From NCBI GenBank assembly GCA_955652455.1, contig CATPBU010000252.1:1-10103 (forward strand): a stretch of 10,103 nt of DNA. The letters run 5' to 3'. The DNA comes from Candidatus Dormiibacterota bacterium (GTDB lineage Bacteria; Chloroflexota; Dormibacteria; UBA8260). Both the position numbers and the translations under genes were made by a program. Shown here one piece after another: positions 1-6,888 of the stretch. Under the pieces are notes generated by a model. It saw only the letters and a list, made by a program, of their open reading frames with translations. It was not told where the DNA came from and searched no databases. Numbering within the stretch: the stretch's first letter is position 1; each line of letters opens with the position of its first letter.

Positions 1-2
1 CG

Positions 3-377
3 CGCATCGAGGACCTGCGGAGCGCGGCCTCCGTCATGGGCGGCCGCCGCGTGGCCGCCGGGGTGCGCGTGCTGGTCGTTCCCGGCTCCCAGCAGGTCAA
101 GCGACAGGCCGAGACTGAAGGGCTCGACACCATCTTCCGCAACGCGGGAGCGGAGTGGCGCGACGCGGGCTGTTCGATGTGCCTGGGCATGAACCCTGAC
201 ATCCTCAAGCCGGGCGAGAGGTGCGCCAGCACCAGCAACCGCAACTTCGAGGGGCGCCAGGGACGCGGTGGCCGCACCCACCTGGTCTCGCCGCCGATGG
301 CCGCGGCCGCTGCCATCAAGGGTCGGATCACCGACGTGCGCAGCTTCGACGTCCGGGTTGCCGAGGTTGCGAGATGA
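3..377 (+). CDS. leuC: 3-isopropylmalate dehydratase large subunit, C-terminal part (cut by window edge)
   Basis: This is the last 124 residues of the large, iron-sulfur subunit of isopropylmalate isomerase, which works with LeuD to convert 2- to 3-isopropylmalate in the cytoplasm. The frame is open from base 3, so the gene starts outside the window. The reading begins [12 protein letters not shown] and continues through [15 protein letters not shown], both typical of the LeuC C-terminal region. The pair of cysteines in [11 protein letters not shown] (codons at 171 and 180) corresponds to the last two [4Fe-4S] ligands of the aconitase family; the first ligand lies upstream. [17 protein letters not shown] and [16 protein letters not shown] are the conserved end of the family. 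The stop TGA overlaps the leuD start (ATGA at 374-377), so the two subunits are translationally coupled. With LeuD, the enzyme may also isomerise citramalate for the cimA product downstream. Identification is very secure. Confidence 0.97.
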   Translation, partial: RIEDLRSAASVMGGRRVAAGVRVLVVPGSQQVKRQAETEGLDTIFRNAGAEWRDAGCSMCLGMNPDILKPGERCASTSNRNFEGRQGRGGRTHLVSPPMAAAAAIKGRITDVRSFDVRVAEVAR

Positions 378-997
378 AGCCGTTCCGCTGCGAGCACGGC
401 ACCCTGGTGCCGCTCGACCGCTCCGACGTCGACACCGACCAGATCATCCCCAAGCAGTTCCTCAAGCGCATCGAGCGCACGGGCTACGGGGCGTTCCTCT
501 TCCACGAATGGCGCTACGACGAAAGCGGCGCCGAACGCCCCTCCTTCGTGCTCAACGCTCCCGCATACCGCACCGGAACCGTGCTGCTTGCGGGGAGGAA
601 CTTCGGCTGCGGATCCTCGCGCGAGCACGCGGTGTGGGCACTGCAGGATCACGGCTTCCGCGCCGTGATCGCGCCGTCATTCGCCGACATATTCCACGGC
701 AACGCGCTCAGCTGCGGGTTGCTGCCCGTGACCCTCGCCGAGTACGAGGTGCGCGCGCTCCTGGACCTCGCCGCGGAGGAACCGGGCGTCGAATGCATCG
801 TGGACCTCGAGGATGGCACCGTCAGCGCCGGCGATCTGCGCTTCGCGTTCCGACTGGAGGCGACGCAGCGCCGCCTACTGCTCGACGGCCTCGATGACAT
901 CACCCTGACGCTGCACAACCTCGACGAGATCTCGGCCTATGAGGCGACCCGGCCGGCGTGGATGCCCGACGTCTCGCGCGTAGAGCAACCGGTATGA
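374..997 (+). CDS. leuD: 3-isopropylmalate dehydratase small subunit
   Basis: This 207-residue protein is the swivelling small subunit of isopropylmalate isomerase, the usual length for LeuD. Conserved blocks are [12 protein letters not shown] (residues 20-31), [13 protein letters not shown] (74-86, the substrate-recognition loop) and [17 protein letters not shown] (102-118). [10 protein letters not shown] (171-180) is typical of the C-terminal end. The start is ATG at 374, inside the leuC stop (ATGA); a longer in-frame opening from 221 would run through leuC coding sequence and is rejected. Only a weak GAGG lies upstream, so initiation probably depends on termination of leuC. The leuB start overlaps the stop in the same way. 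In this operon the LeuCD enzyme plausibly serves both leucine synthesis and the citramalate route to isoleucine (inference from the cimA neighbour). Confidence 0.98.
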   Translation: MKPFRCEHGTLVPLDRSDVDTDQIIPKQFLKRIERTGYGAFLFHEWRYDESGAERPSFVLNAPAYRTGTVLLAGRNFGCGSSREHAVWALQDHGFRAVIAPSFADIFHGNALSCGLLPVTLAEYEVRALLDLAAEEPGVECIVDLEDGTVSAGDLRFAFRLEATQRRLLLDGLDDITLTLHNLDEISAYEATRPAWMPDVSRVEQPV

Positions 998-2076
998 CCG
1001 TGCATGTCGTCGCCCTGCCTGGCGACGGCGTCGGTGTCGAGGTCACCGCCCAGGCGATCGCCGTGCTCCGTGCCGTGGCGGACGCGGCAGACATCGAGCT
1101 GACGGTTGCCGAACATCTCATCGGCGGTCGCGCCATCGACGAGACCGGCACCCCGTTGCCGGAGGAGACGCTGCGCGCCTGCCAGGCGGCCGACGCCGTC
1201 CTGCTCGGGGCCGTCGGCGGACCGAAGTGGGATCACCTCAGCGGAGCGCGGCGCTGCGAGGCCGGCCTGCTGGCACTACGCTCCGGCCTGCGTGTCTTCG
1301 CCAACCTGCGCCCGGTGCGTGTCCACCCACGGCTGGTCGACCGCACTCCGCTGCGTGCCGAGGTGGTTCGAGGCGTCGATCTTGTCGTGGTCCGCGAGCT
1401 CACCGGCGGCGCGTACTTCGGACAGCCGAAGCGTCGCCAGGCCAACTCCGCGGTCGACAGCATCGTGTATACGCGTGACGAGGTGGAGCGGATCGCTCGC
1501 GTCGCCTTCGCCCTGGCGGTGCAGCGCAGGGGCAGGCTCACGTCGGTCGACAAGGCCAATGTGCTGGCCACGGGTGAGCTGTGGCGAGACGCGGTGAGTG
1601 CGCTGGCGCACGAATATCCCACCGTGACGCTCGAGCACGCGCTGGTCGATTCGTTCGCGATGCGGCTGGTACAGCGGCCGCGCGAAATCGACGTGATCGT
1701 GTCCGAGAACCTCTTCGGCGACATCCTCAGCGACGAGGCCGCGGTTCTGGCCGGTTCGCTCGGCCTGCTCCCGTCAGCCAGCCTCGGTGAGTCCGGTCCC
1801 GGGCTTTTCGAGCCGGTGCACGGCAGTGCCCCGGAGATCGCCGGGATGGACATTGCCGATCCGTACGGCGCCATCCTCAGCGTTGCGCTGATGCTGCGGC
1901 ACTCGCTGCAGCGCGCCGACCTGGCGGTGGCGGTCGAGGCCGCGGTCGACGCCTGCATCGACAACGACGTGCTGACCGCCGACCTGGGCGGCACCACATC
2001 CACATCGGCCGCCGGTGCGGCGGTCGTGGCCGCGCTGCCGGCGCGCCTCCCTACAGCCGCAGGCGTTGGCGGATGA
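994..2076 (+). CDS. leuB: 3-isopropylmalate dehydrogenase
   Basis: This 360-residue NAD-dependent oxidative decarboxylase acts on 3-isopropylmalate, and in citramalate pathways also on 3-methylmalate. It belongs to the isocitrate/isopropylmalate dehydrogenase family and has full length. Visible landmarks are the N-terminal ALPGDGVGVEV (7-17) and the substrate arginines in LRSGLRVFANLRPVR (95-109) and RELTGG (134-139). Others are Y141 in GGAYFGQPKRR, K187 in VDKANVL, D219, and the metal-binding aspartates D243 and D247 in NLFGDILSDEA. The coenzyme loop follows as LFEPVHGSAPEIAG (271-284). The start is ATG at 994, overlapping the leuD TGA; an in-frame ATG at 958 lies inside leuD and is less likely. 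No Shine-Dalgarno sequence is seen upstream, which fits coupling. The region 330-345 is rich in Thr, Ser, Gly and Ala, and the C-terminus is slightly degenerate but intact. Its stop overlaps the next start by ATGA. Confidence 0.98.
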   Translation: MTVHVVALPGDGVGVEVTAQAIAVLRAVADAADIELTVAEHLIGGRAIDETGTPLPEETLRACQAADAVLLGAVGGPKWDHLSGARRCEAGLLALRSGLRVFANLRPVRVHPRLVDRTPLRAEVVRGVDLVVVRELTGGAYFGQPKRRQANSAVDSIVYTRDEVERIARVAFALAVQRRGRLTSVDKANVLATGELWRDAVSALAHEYPTVTLEHALVDSFAMRLVQRPREIDVIVSENLFGDILSDEAAVLAGSLGLLPSASLGESGPGLFEPVHGSAPEIAGMDIADPYGAILSVALMLRHSLQRADLAVAVEAAVDACIDNDVLTADLGGTTSTSAAGAAVVAALPARLPTAAGVGG

Positions 2077-3659
2077 CCCTCGAGATCTACGACACGACGC
2101 TGCGCGACGGCGCCCAGGGCGTTGGCATCAACTTCTCGGTGTCCGACAAGGTGCGCATTGCAGAGCACCTCGACCGCATCGGGGTCAGCGTCATCGAGGG
2201 CGGTTGGCCCGGCGCCAACCAGACCGACACCGAGTTCTTCGCCAGCACTCGAGGCGTCAGGTTCGAGCACGCCCGACTGGCCGCGTTCGGGGCGACGCGC
2301 CGGCCCGGAGTGCGGCCGCAGGATGACCTGCAACTGCGCGCTCTGCTCGATTCGGCGGCTCCGATTGTCACGCTGGTCGGCAAGAGCTGGGATCGCCAGG
2401 TGCACGACGTGCTGCGTACCTCGCTCGAGGAGAACCTCCTGATGATCGAGGAGTCCGTGGCCTGGCTGGTGGCGGCCGGGCGCGAGGTGTATTTCGACGC
2501 CGAACACTTCTTCGACGGCCACCGGTCCGACCCTGATTATGCGATCCGCTGCCTGGAGGCCGCGCTTGCTGGTGGGGCGGGACGCGTCGCCCTCTGCGAC
2601 ACCAACGGCGGCACTCTACCGGACGGGATCGCCTCGGTCACCACCCGGGCCACCGCGGCATTCGGCGGCGTGCTCGGCATCCACTGCCACGACGACACCG
2701 GGTGCGCCGTTGCCAACACGCTGGCGGCGGTGCGGGCCGGTGCTGTGCAGGTCCAGGGCTGCATCAACGGCTACGGCGAGCGCACCGGCAACGCCAACCT
2801 GTGCACCCTCATCCCCGCGCTGCAGTTGAAGATGGGATACGCGGTGGTCGGCGACGAGCAGCTCCGTCACCTGTTCTCTGTAGCCCGCGACGTCGCCGAG
2901 ATCGCCAACCTGCATCCGCCGGTCAACGCCCCGTACATCGGGGCTGCCGCATTCACACACAAGGGCGGTCAGCATGTCGACGCCATGCGCAAGGTGTCGT
3001 ACGCCTACCAGCACATCGATCCGGATGCGGTGGGCAACCACACGCGCAGCGTGGTCAGCTCGCAGTCGGGCAGCGCCAACATCCTCGACCGGGCCGACGA
3101 GCTCGGTATCGACCTCGGCGAGGACCGCGCCCTGGTGCGTCGCGTGACCGCGCGAGTCAAGGAGCTGGAGCACCAGGGATACGCGTTCGAGGGAGCCGAC
3201 GGCTCCTTTGAGCTGCTCGTCCAGCGCGCCCGCGGCCAGCAGCCGCCGTTCGAGCTCGTCGACTACATCGCGCTGGTCGAGCAGCGCGAGGGGCGTGCGC
3301 CCGTGTGCGAGGCAACCGTCAAGCTCCGAATAGGCGGAACGGTCGTGCACACCGCCGCCGAGGGCAATGGACCTGTCAACGCCATCGACGCGGCAATGCG
3401 CAAGGCACTGTCTCCCTCCTTCCCGGAGACGGCCACGACCCAGCTGTTCGACTACAAGGTCCGCGTGCTCGACGGCCACGACGGCACCGCCGCCGCGGTG
3501 CGCGTTCTCATCGAGTCCGGTGACCACCACCGCCGCTGGTCGACGGTGGGGTGCAGCACCAACATCATCGACGCATCGTGGGCGGCGCTTGCTGACGCGT
3601 TCGAATACGGGATCCTGCTGGCGCAGCGATCGCGGGAGCAGACGGCCGCCTCCGCCTGA
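2073..3659 (+). CDS. cimA: (R)-citramalate synthase (CimA, LeuA-like family)
   Basis: This 528-residue enzyme condenses pyruvate and acetyl-CoA to citramalate, the first step of threonine-independent isoleucine synthesis. It begins with YDTTLRDGAQGVGINFSVSD (residues 6-25), which carries the catalytic Arg11 and metal ligand Asp12. The GAQG.G..FSV.DK form is typical of the long CimA branch rather than of 2-isopropylmalate synthase. The HxH metal ligands are H204 and H206 in GIHCHDDTG, and GYGERTGNANL (233-243) follows as the conserved end of the TIM barrel. FTHKGGQHVDAM (294-305) and the DPDAVGN region belong to the linker subdomain. Residues about 395-520 form the LeuA_dimer regulatory domain (PF08502), so feedback inhibition by isoleucine is likely (inference). 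The ATG overlaps the leuB stop, making it the fourth coupled gene. LeuCD and LeuB can process citramalate to 2-oxobutyrate, so the order leuC-leuD-leuB-cimA is functionally complete. Substrate specificity over isopropylmalate or homocitrate synthase rests on sequence pattern only. Confidence 0.94.
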   Translation: MTLEIYDTTLRDGAQGVGINFSVSDKVRIAEHLDRIGVSVIEGGWPGANQTDTEFFASTRGVRFEHARLAAFGATRRPGVRPQDDLQLRALLDSAAPIVTLVGKSWDRQVHDVLRTSLEENLLMIEESVAWLVAAGREVYFDAEHFFDGHRSDPDYAIRCLEAALAGGAGRVALCDTNGGTLPDGIASVTTRATAAFGGVLGIHCHDDTGCAVANTLAAVRAGAVQVQGCINGYGERTGNANLCTLIPALQLKMGYAVVGDEQLRHLFSVARDVAEIANLHPPVNAPYIGAAAFTHKGGQHVDAMRKVSYAYQHIDPDAVGNHTRSVVSSQSGSANILDRADELGIDLGEDRALVRRVTARVKELEHQGYAFEGADGSFELLVQRARGQQPPFELVDYIALVEQREGRAPVCEATVKLRIGGTVVHTAAEGNGPVNAIDAAMRKALSPSFPETATTQLFDYKVRVLDGHDGTAAAVRVLIESGDHHRRWSTVGCSTNIIDASWAALADAFEYGILLAQRSREQTAASA

Positions 3660-3679
3660 TCAACGTCTGCGCTCGGGCC

Positions 3680-4105
3680 TCAGCCGATGCGCGCCTGGAT
3701 GGCCTCCGCCACCTGCTGGAACTCGTCGGCCTGGCTCTGCGCGATCGCGAACGCGTTGGGTAGGTCAGGGGCCCTGGTGCGCCGAAACCTGCTGCCCCAC
3801 GACCATGCGTCCAGCCCGGGCATGCCGGCTGCGCTGATCTCGAACATGCCCGTGCCGACGCCGAGAATGACCGCCGCACCAAGAATGTTGCCGTAGTCGA
3901 TGCTGCTGACCATGGCGCGCAGCGGAGCGCCGGCGCCCGCGCCGCGCTTGACGATGAACACGTGCTGGTCGGTGAGCGCCACCACCTGGTCCTCCAAGCC
4001 CCGTGCCCAAAGGGTGACCACCTCGCCCGCTACGAGGGCGCTGCGGAGCAGACGGGCGGCCTTGCGGTCCACCTCATCCAAGTTCTCGATGGTCGTGCCG
4101 ATCAT
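3680..4105 (-). CDS. small PH-like (bacterial PH/YdbT-type) hypothetical protein
   Basis: This 141-residue protein has no signal peptide. An N-terminal helical part (about 1-22, rich in charged residues) is followed by a beta-rich stretch, GEVVTLWARGLEDQVVALTD..VFIVKRG (27-55). A block VSSIDYGNILGAAVILGVGTGMFEISAAG follows. The order 'turns on or off in membranes, TDQHVFIVKRG, residues that set SSIDY, then a hydrophobic strand pair' resembles bacterial PH-domain proteins. That assignment comes from pattern and is not certain. The C-terminal part (about 115-141) looks like an amphipathic helix (AFAIAQSQADEFQQVAEAIQARI), as in the capping helix of a PH fold. It starts 9 bases after the stop of the upstream lipoprotein gene. 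A GGGAG sits only one base before its ATG, so translation is probably coupled. It converges on cimA with a 20-base gap and no obvious terminator. Its function is unknown. Confidence 0.8.
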   Translation of the reverse strand: MIGTTIENLDEVDRKAARLLRSALVAGEVVTLWARGLEDQVVALTDQHVFIVKRGAGAGAPLRAMVSSIDYGNILGAAVILGVGTGMFEISAAGMPGLDAWSWGSRFRRTRAPDLPNAFAIAQSQADEFQQVAEAIQARIG

Positions 4106-4114
4106 GCTCCCAGG

Positions 4115-4918
4115 CTACGGCGTCGGCGTCGCCCGCGGTGTGGCGGCACCCGGGCAGCCGGCCAGCACGGTGGTCAACGACCGCGCCCCACTCGGTGTGG
4201 GGAACTGCGCGCCACCGTTCCAGTTGGTGAAGTCGAGCGTCTGAGCCTGGCCGCTGCTGATCCCGCTGAGGCGCAGGAGATACGGTCGACCCTGAGTGGC
4301 CACAAACGCCGAGGCTCCCGAGTTGCTCTTGATCGCGATCACGGTGGTGCCGTCAGCAGTGCCCGTTGCTCCCTTGGTGAGCACGCCGGGCGAGGTGCCC
4401 AGGGCGGTGGCGAAGCCCGCGAGGTCGCCGAGCTGGCCGGCATCGGCTGTGAGTCGCGCCGCGCCTGTCGGCGCAGTGCTGTGGGCGCCAGCGGTCGTCG
4501 GGTCGAGCGTGAGCCAGACGTCACCGACGCAGGCGCCGATGGCCGGCGACGAGGCCGTCGCCCACACGGTTGAGGACGCCTTGATGAAAATGCGGTCGCT
4601 GGTGGAGGCGCCCCCGGGATCGGCGATGTAGACGATGTTGAAGAGCTTGCCGCCCTGGTTGGCGGTGCCGCTGAAATTGCCCTTGCCGATGTCGGCGTCG
4701 AAGAAGATCCCGGCGATCGGCCCCTTGAGATGAACGCTCGTGGCGGTCCGCATCGCGGCGATACTGTCCGCGAAGATCGCGGCGGCATCCTTTCCCGCTT
4801 CGGCGTTGGGAGTTCCCCCGGGGCTGCTCGGGCCGATGGTGGTGCCGCTGCTGCATCCCGCACAGGCGAGGAGGGCTGCACAACCCGCGGTCGCCGCGCT
4901 CAGTGTTTGAAGGCGCAT
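4115..4918 (-). CDS. LppX/LprG-like (LolA-fold) lipoprotein
   Basis: This 267-residue secreted protein starts with a signal peptide (MRLQTLSAATAGCAALLA) followed by a lipobox. Cysteine 19 (LLAC) or cysteine 22 (CAGC) could be lipidated; both fit loosely, so the exact site is open. After a short Ser/Gly/Pro linker, the mature part begins IFADSIAAMRTATSVHLKG (49-65). This is the typical opening of the LppX/LprAFG-type lipoproteins, whose LolA-like half-barrel binds lipids. Later strands include DRIFIKASSTVWA (109-120), DGTTVIAIKS (189-198) and RPYLLRLSG (211-219). They match the family pattern of a threaded W residue and a late ligand-contact strand. C130 and C255 could form a disulfide. The protein ends in a Pro/Thr/Ala tail. 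It likely acts at the outer face of the cytoplasmic membrane. The start at 4918 has only a weak AGGGAA four bases away. A tRNA-Ser-like sequence ends 28 bases upstream. Family membership is by pattern; the ligand is unknown. Confidence 0.8.
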   Translation of the reverse strand: MRLQTLSAATAGCAALLACAGCSSGTTIGPSSPGGTPNAEAGKDAAAIFADSIAAMRTATSVHLKGPIAGIFFDADIGKGNFSGTANQGGKLFNIVYIADPGGASTSDRIFIKASSTVWATASSPAIGACVGDVWLTLDPTTAGAHSTAPTGAARLTADAGQLGDLAGFATALGTSPGVLTKGATGTADGTTVIAIKSNSGASAFVATQGRPYLLRLSGISSGQAQTLDFTNWNGGAQFPTPSGARSLTTVLAGCPGAATPRATPTP

Positions 4919-4946
4919 CAGGTTCCCTGTCGAATTTCAGTCGCTT

Positions 4947-5036
4947 TGGCGGAGAGGGTGGGGATTCGACCCCACGACGGGCGCTGGATCAGGCTGCTTC
5001 TCGAGAGCGATCGACGCCGTGACGCCCGATGGTATC
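4947..5036 (-). pseudogene. degenerate tRNA-Ser(CGA)-like sequence, copy A
   Basis: Read on the minus strand, this ends with CCTCTCC followed by GCCA, that is, an acceptor 3' strand, discriminator G and encoded CCA. Before it lies a T-arm-like hairpin, GTGGGGTCGAATCCCCAC, with a 6-base loop. The usual T54 is replaced, so the canonical TTCGAAT loop is broken. Further 5' is an anticodon-arm-like hairpin, GCTCTCGAGAAGC. Its seven-base loop CTCGAGA would place CGA (serine) as the anticodon, but position 37 is G and the stem is short. Between the two hairpins is a segment of serine-type long variable arm length. No partner for the acceptor strand (GGAGAGG) and no canonical D-arm are visible at the 5' side, so it is not expected to be a working tRNA. 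The 5' limit is set only by alignment to copy B at 9001. It lies between the DUF3048 gene and the lipoprotein gene, on their strand. Confidence 0.6.
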
Positions 5037-5088
5037 AGGGCCCTGACGAACGTCGGGCCATCCACCTGACGCAACCGCGCGACGAGGA

Positions 5089-6114
5089 TCAGCGAGGTTG
5101 AACGGCCTGTCCCGGCGGCACCAGCTCGATGAGGACCTGCCCCGGTGCGATCGGCGCCGGCTGCCCGCTCGCCATCGTCAGCAGTGGCGGCCCCGACGCC
5201 CCCTGGATCCAGGTGATGGGGTAGAGGTGTCCACCCATGGCGAGCTGGCCGACGCCACTGCCGAGCAGACCGAAGTCGAGGCCATGGGCACCGCTGGGGT
5301 CCTCAACCTCCGGGCCCACTGTGACCGCCATCTGGAGCACGGCAACAGTGGCGGGCCGAAACGCAGCTCCGCTGTTGGCGTCGGTGAGCAGGCCCGTGTC
5401 GGGCTCGGTCCTCACGTATCTGCCGGTGGACGCGTTGTAGGTGAAGATGGGGCGCTCGTACTGAGAGAGGGGCACTTCGAATCTGGCCACCGGACTCCCG
5501 CCGGGCGGCAGGCTGGCCTGCCCGGTTCGGGCCCAGAGCTGGTACCCGACCACCTGGGGACCGATGTGCTGCTCGAACGCTGCCATGTGACCACCGTCGG
5601 TGTAGAGGTTGTGGGGCGCGGCGCGGGCAGCGAACCTGAACAGGGCTCCGGCCGCCCTCGATTCGTCGTACTGGCGGAGCCCGCTGTTGCCAAGCAGGGT
5701 CGAGACGTATACGGTGGCCCCGGAGTAGAGGAGCGTCCCGCCCCATACCCGGAGCAGCTTGATGGTGACGAGGCGGGCACTGCGGATCGGTCCGACAGTC
5801 CCCGAGGGCACTCGGAAGTAGAGGGCGGTGAAGCGGCTGATCCCGCCCTCGGTTTGGTACTCGTAGAGGACGTCCGCTTGGGTCAGACCCGACTGGGGAC
5901 GGGCCGCCCAGAGGTTCTCGACCTGGATCATGACCGGCGCTGCGAGTAGCGCTGGGGTGGGGACTGGTGTTGGTCTCGGGGTCGCCGCTGGCGTTGCCAT
6001 ACCAGATGCGCGGGGAGTTACCGCGGTGGAAACCTTGGCAGTGCTGCCACAAGCCGCGACGGCGAGCACGCCACAGATCAGGACGGCGTTGCTGCGGGAT
6101 CGTAAGGTGAGCAT
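5089..6114 (-). CDS. DUF3048 (YerB-like) lipoprotein
   Basis: This 341-residue secreted lipoprotein belongs to the DUF3048 family. The chosen start, ATG at 6114, yields a clean signal peptide, MLTLRSRSNAVLICGVLAVAAC, with lipobox VAAC at Cys22. Longer in-frame starts, up to 6375, would put an unrelated Arg-rich segment before the signal and are rejected. Residues about 30-58 form a Pro/Thr/Ala spacer. The catalytic-like core begins MIQVENLWAARPQSGLTQAD (62-81), then VLYEYQTEGGISRFTALYF (82-100) and GPIRSAR (108-114), all hallmark DUF3048 blocks. HNLYTD (168-173) and a second-domain strand pattern, IFTYNASTGRYVRTEPDTG, follow. The family is found in Gram-positive and Chloroflexi-type bacteria, has an unknown reaction and is suspected to act on the cell envelope. 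No Shine-Dalgarno sequence is seen, and an A-rich GAA precedes the ATG. It heads the minus-strand cluster with the lipoprotein and PH-like genes, though a tRNA-like sequence separates them. Confidence 0.9.
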   Translation of the reverse strand: MLTLRSRSNAVLICGVLAVAACGSTAKVSTAVTPRASGMATPAATPRPTPVPTPALLAAPVMIQVENLWAARPQSGLTQADVLYEYQTEGGISRFTALYFRVPSGTVGPIRSARLVTIKLLRVWGGTLLYSGATVYVSTLLGNSGLRQYDESRAAGALFRFAARAAPHNLYTDGGHMAAFEQHIGPQVVGYQLWARTGQASLPPGGSPVARFEVPLSQYERPIFTYNASTGRYVRTEPDTGLLTDANSGAAFRPATVAVLQMAVTVGPEVEDPSGAHGLDFGLLGSGVGQLAMGGHLYPITWIQGASGPPLLTMASGQPAPIAPGQVLIELVPPGQAVQPR

Positions 6115-6280
6115 TTCGTGAGGGAGATGTGGATGCAGCGGGCGTCGCGGGCGCATTGTCGCCTGAAACCGACCGATTGCGGCGATATTTGCCCATCCGT
6201 CACGGGCTGCGGGATATTGTCCAGCCGCAACGTCAGCTGATTCACGGTGAGAACGTGATTCACAACAAGGAGTCTCCCGC
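6115..6280. promoter_or_regulatory. divergent intergenic region with repeats
   Basis: This 166-base region holds the promoters of the DUF3048 gene (minus) and the VOC gene (plus). It contains an inverted repeat, TTGCGGC at 6177-6183 and GCCGCAA at 6224-6230. Two direct copies of TGATTCAC lie 18 bases apart, at 6238-6245 and 6256-6263, just before the VOC ribosome-binding site. Two GATATT copies lie inside the inverted repeat. The direct repeats are in a good place for an operator, but no regulator gene is adjacent. I could not place convincing -35/-10 boxes. Confidence 0.4.
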
Positions 6281-6778
6281 ATGCCGACCGATTCGACGCC
6301 CCGCGTCGATCCGATTCCCGACCATCTGCGCACCGTCACCCCTCGCCTTGTGGTTCGCGACGGCGGCGCAGCCATCGACTTCTACCGCCGCGCGTTCGGT
6401 GCCAAGGAGATCGGGGAGCGTTTCACAGACCCGCAGGGCGCGGTGATCCACGCCGAGGTTCGGATTGGCAACTCGATCGTCATGATCACTGCGGAGACCG
6501 AGGATGCTGGCGCGCCGGCCAGGTCACCGATGTCGCTCGGCGGCGTGGTCAGTGCGGTGATGGCCACGTACTGGGAGGATGTGGACGCCGCCTGGCAGCG
6601 TGCCACGTCCGCGGGCGCCGAGGTGGTGTATCCGCTCGCCGACCAGTTCTACGGGGAGCGGGGCGGCCGCGTCCGCGACCCGTTTGGCCAGCAGTGGATG
6701 CTGAGCCAGCACACGGAGGACGTGTCGCATGAGGAGATGAATCGGCGGGCCGCGGAATTCTTCGGTGGACCGACCTGA
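6281..6778 (+). CDS. VOC family protein (glyoxalase/PhnB-like)
   Basis: This 165-residue cytoplasmic protein has a single vicinal-oxygen-chelate unit built of two beta-alpha-beta-beta-beta modules. The first module starts VTPRLVVRDGGAAIDFYRRA (19-38) and continues FGAKEIGERFTDPQGAVIHAEVRIGNS, with His57 in a possible metal-ligand position. The second has the VEDVDAAW-like helix at YWEDVDAAWQRATSAGAEV (97-115) and ends DQFYGERGGRVRDPFGQQWM (121-140). The GERGGRVRDPFG motif and the tail HTEDVSHEEMNRRAAE are typical of the PhnB-like branch. That branch is often annotated as glyoxalase/bleomycin resistance, but substrates are rarely known. A good AAGGAG (6267-6272) lies eight bases before the ATG. 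It stands alone, divergent from the DUF3048 gene, with hairpins downstream. The reaction cannot be told from sequence. Confidence 0.9.
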   Translation: MPTDSTPRVDPIPDHLRTVTPRLVVRDGGAAIDFYRRAFGAKEIGERFTDPQGAVIHAEVRIGNSIVMITAETEDAGAPARSPMSLGGVVSAVMATYWEDVDAAWQRATSAGAEVVYPLADQFYGERGGRVRDPFGQQWMLSQHTEDVSHEEMNRRAAEFFGGPT

Positions 6779-6793
6779 CGAGCTGTGGGCGCG

Positions 6794-6836
6794 ACTCACC
6801 CGGCGGGTCCGGACCCATGTAGTCCCCTGAGTGAGT
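6794..6836. repeat. palindrome-bearing hairpin downstream of the VOC gene
   Basis: A perfect 12-base palindrome, GGGTCCGGACCC, lies at 6805-6816. Around it ACTCAC (6794-6799) pairs with GTGAGT (6831-6836). It begins 15 bases after the VOC stop. It could end transcription, stabilise the mRNA 3' end or be a protein-binding site. There is no U-tract. Confidence 0.45.
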
Positions 6837-6842
6837 GAGCGA

Positions 6843-6874
6843 CACGAGAGGCCGCAGCGTAACGGCCCCTCGTG
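6843..6874. terminator. strong hairpin between convergent genes (bidirectional terminator candidate)
   Basis: CACGAGAGGCCG (6843-6854) pairs with CGGCCCCTCGTG (6863-6874). This gives 11 pairs and one A-C mismatch around an 8-base loop. It lies about 65 bases after the VOC stop and 15 bases after the stop of the minus-strand remnant. It is therefore well placed to end both transcripts. Only a weak CTTTCCT follows on the plus side, so termination without a U-tract is an inference. Confidence 0.5.
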
Positions 6875-6888
6875 CCCCGCTCGCTTTC

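Noticed and set aside
1233..2522. Long minus-strand open frame (429 codons) opposite leuB and cimA
   Set aside because: It is Arg/Ser/Pro-rich, matches no family and lies fully opposite two certain genes; it is a shadow frame of GC-rich codons.
5098..5949. Plus-strand open frame of 283 codons opposite the DUF3048 gene
   Set aside because: It has typical shadow composition, and the opposite strand carries clear DUF3048 motifs.
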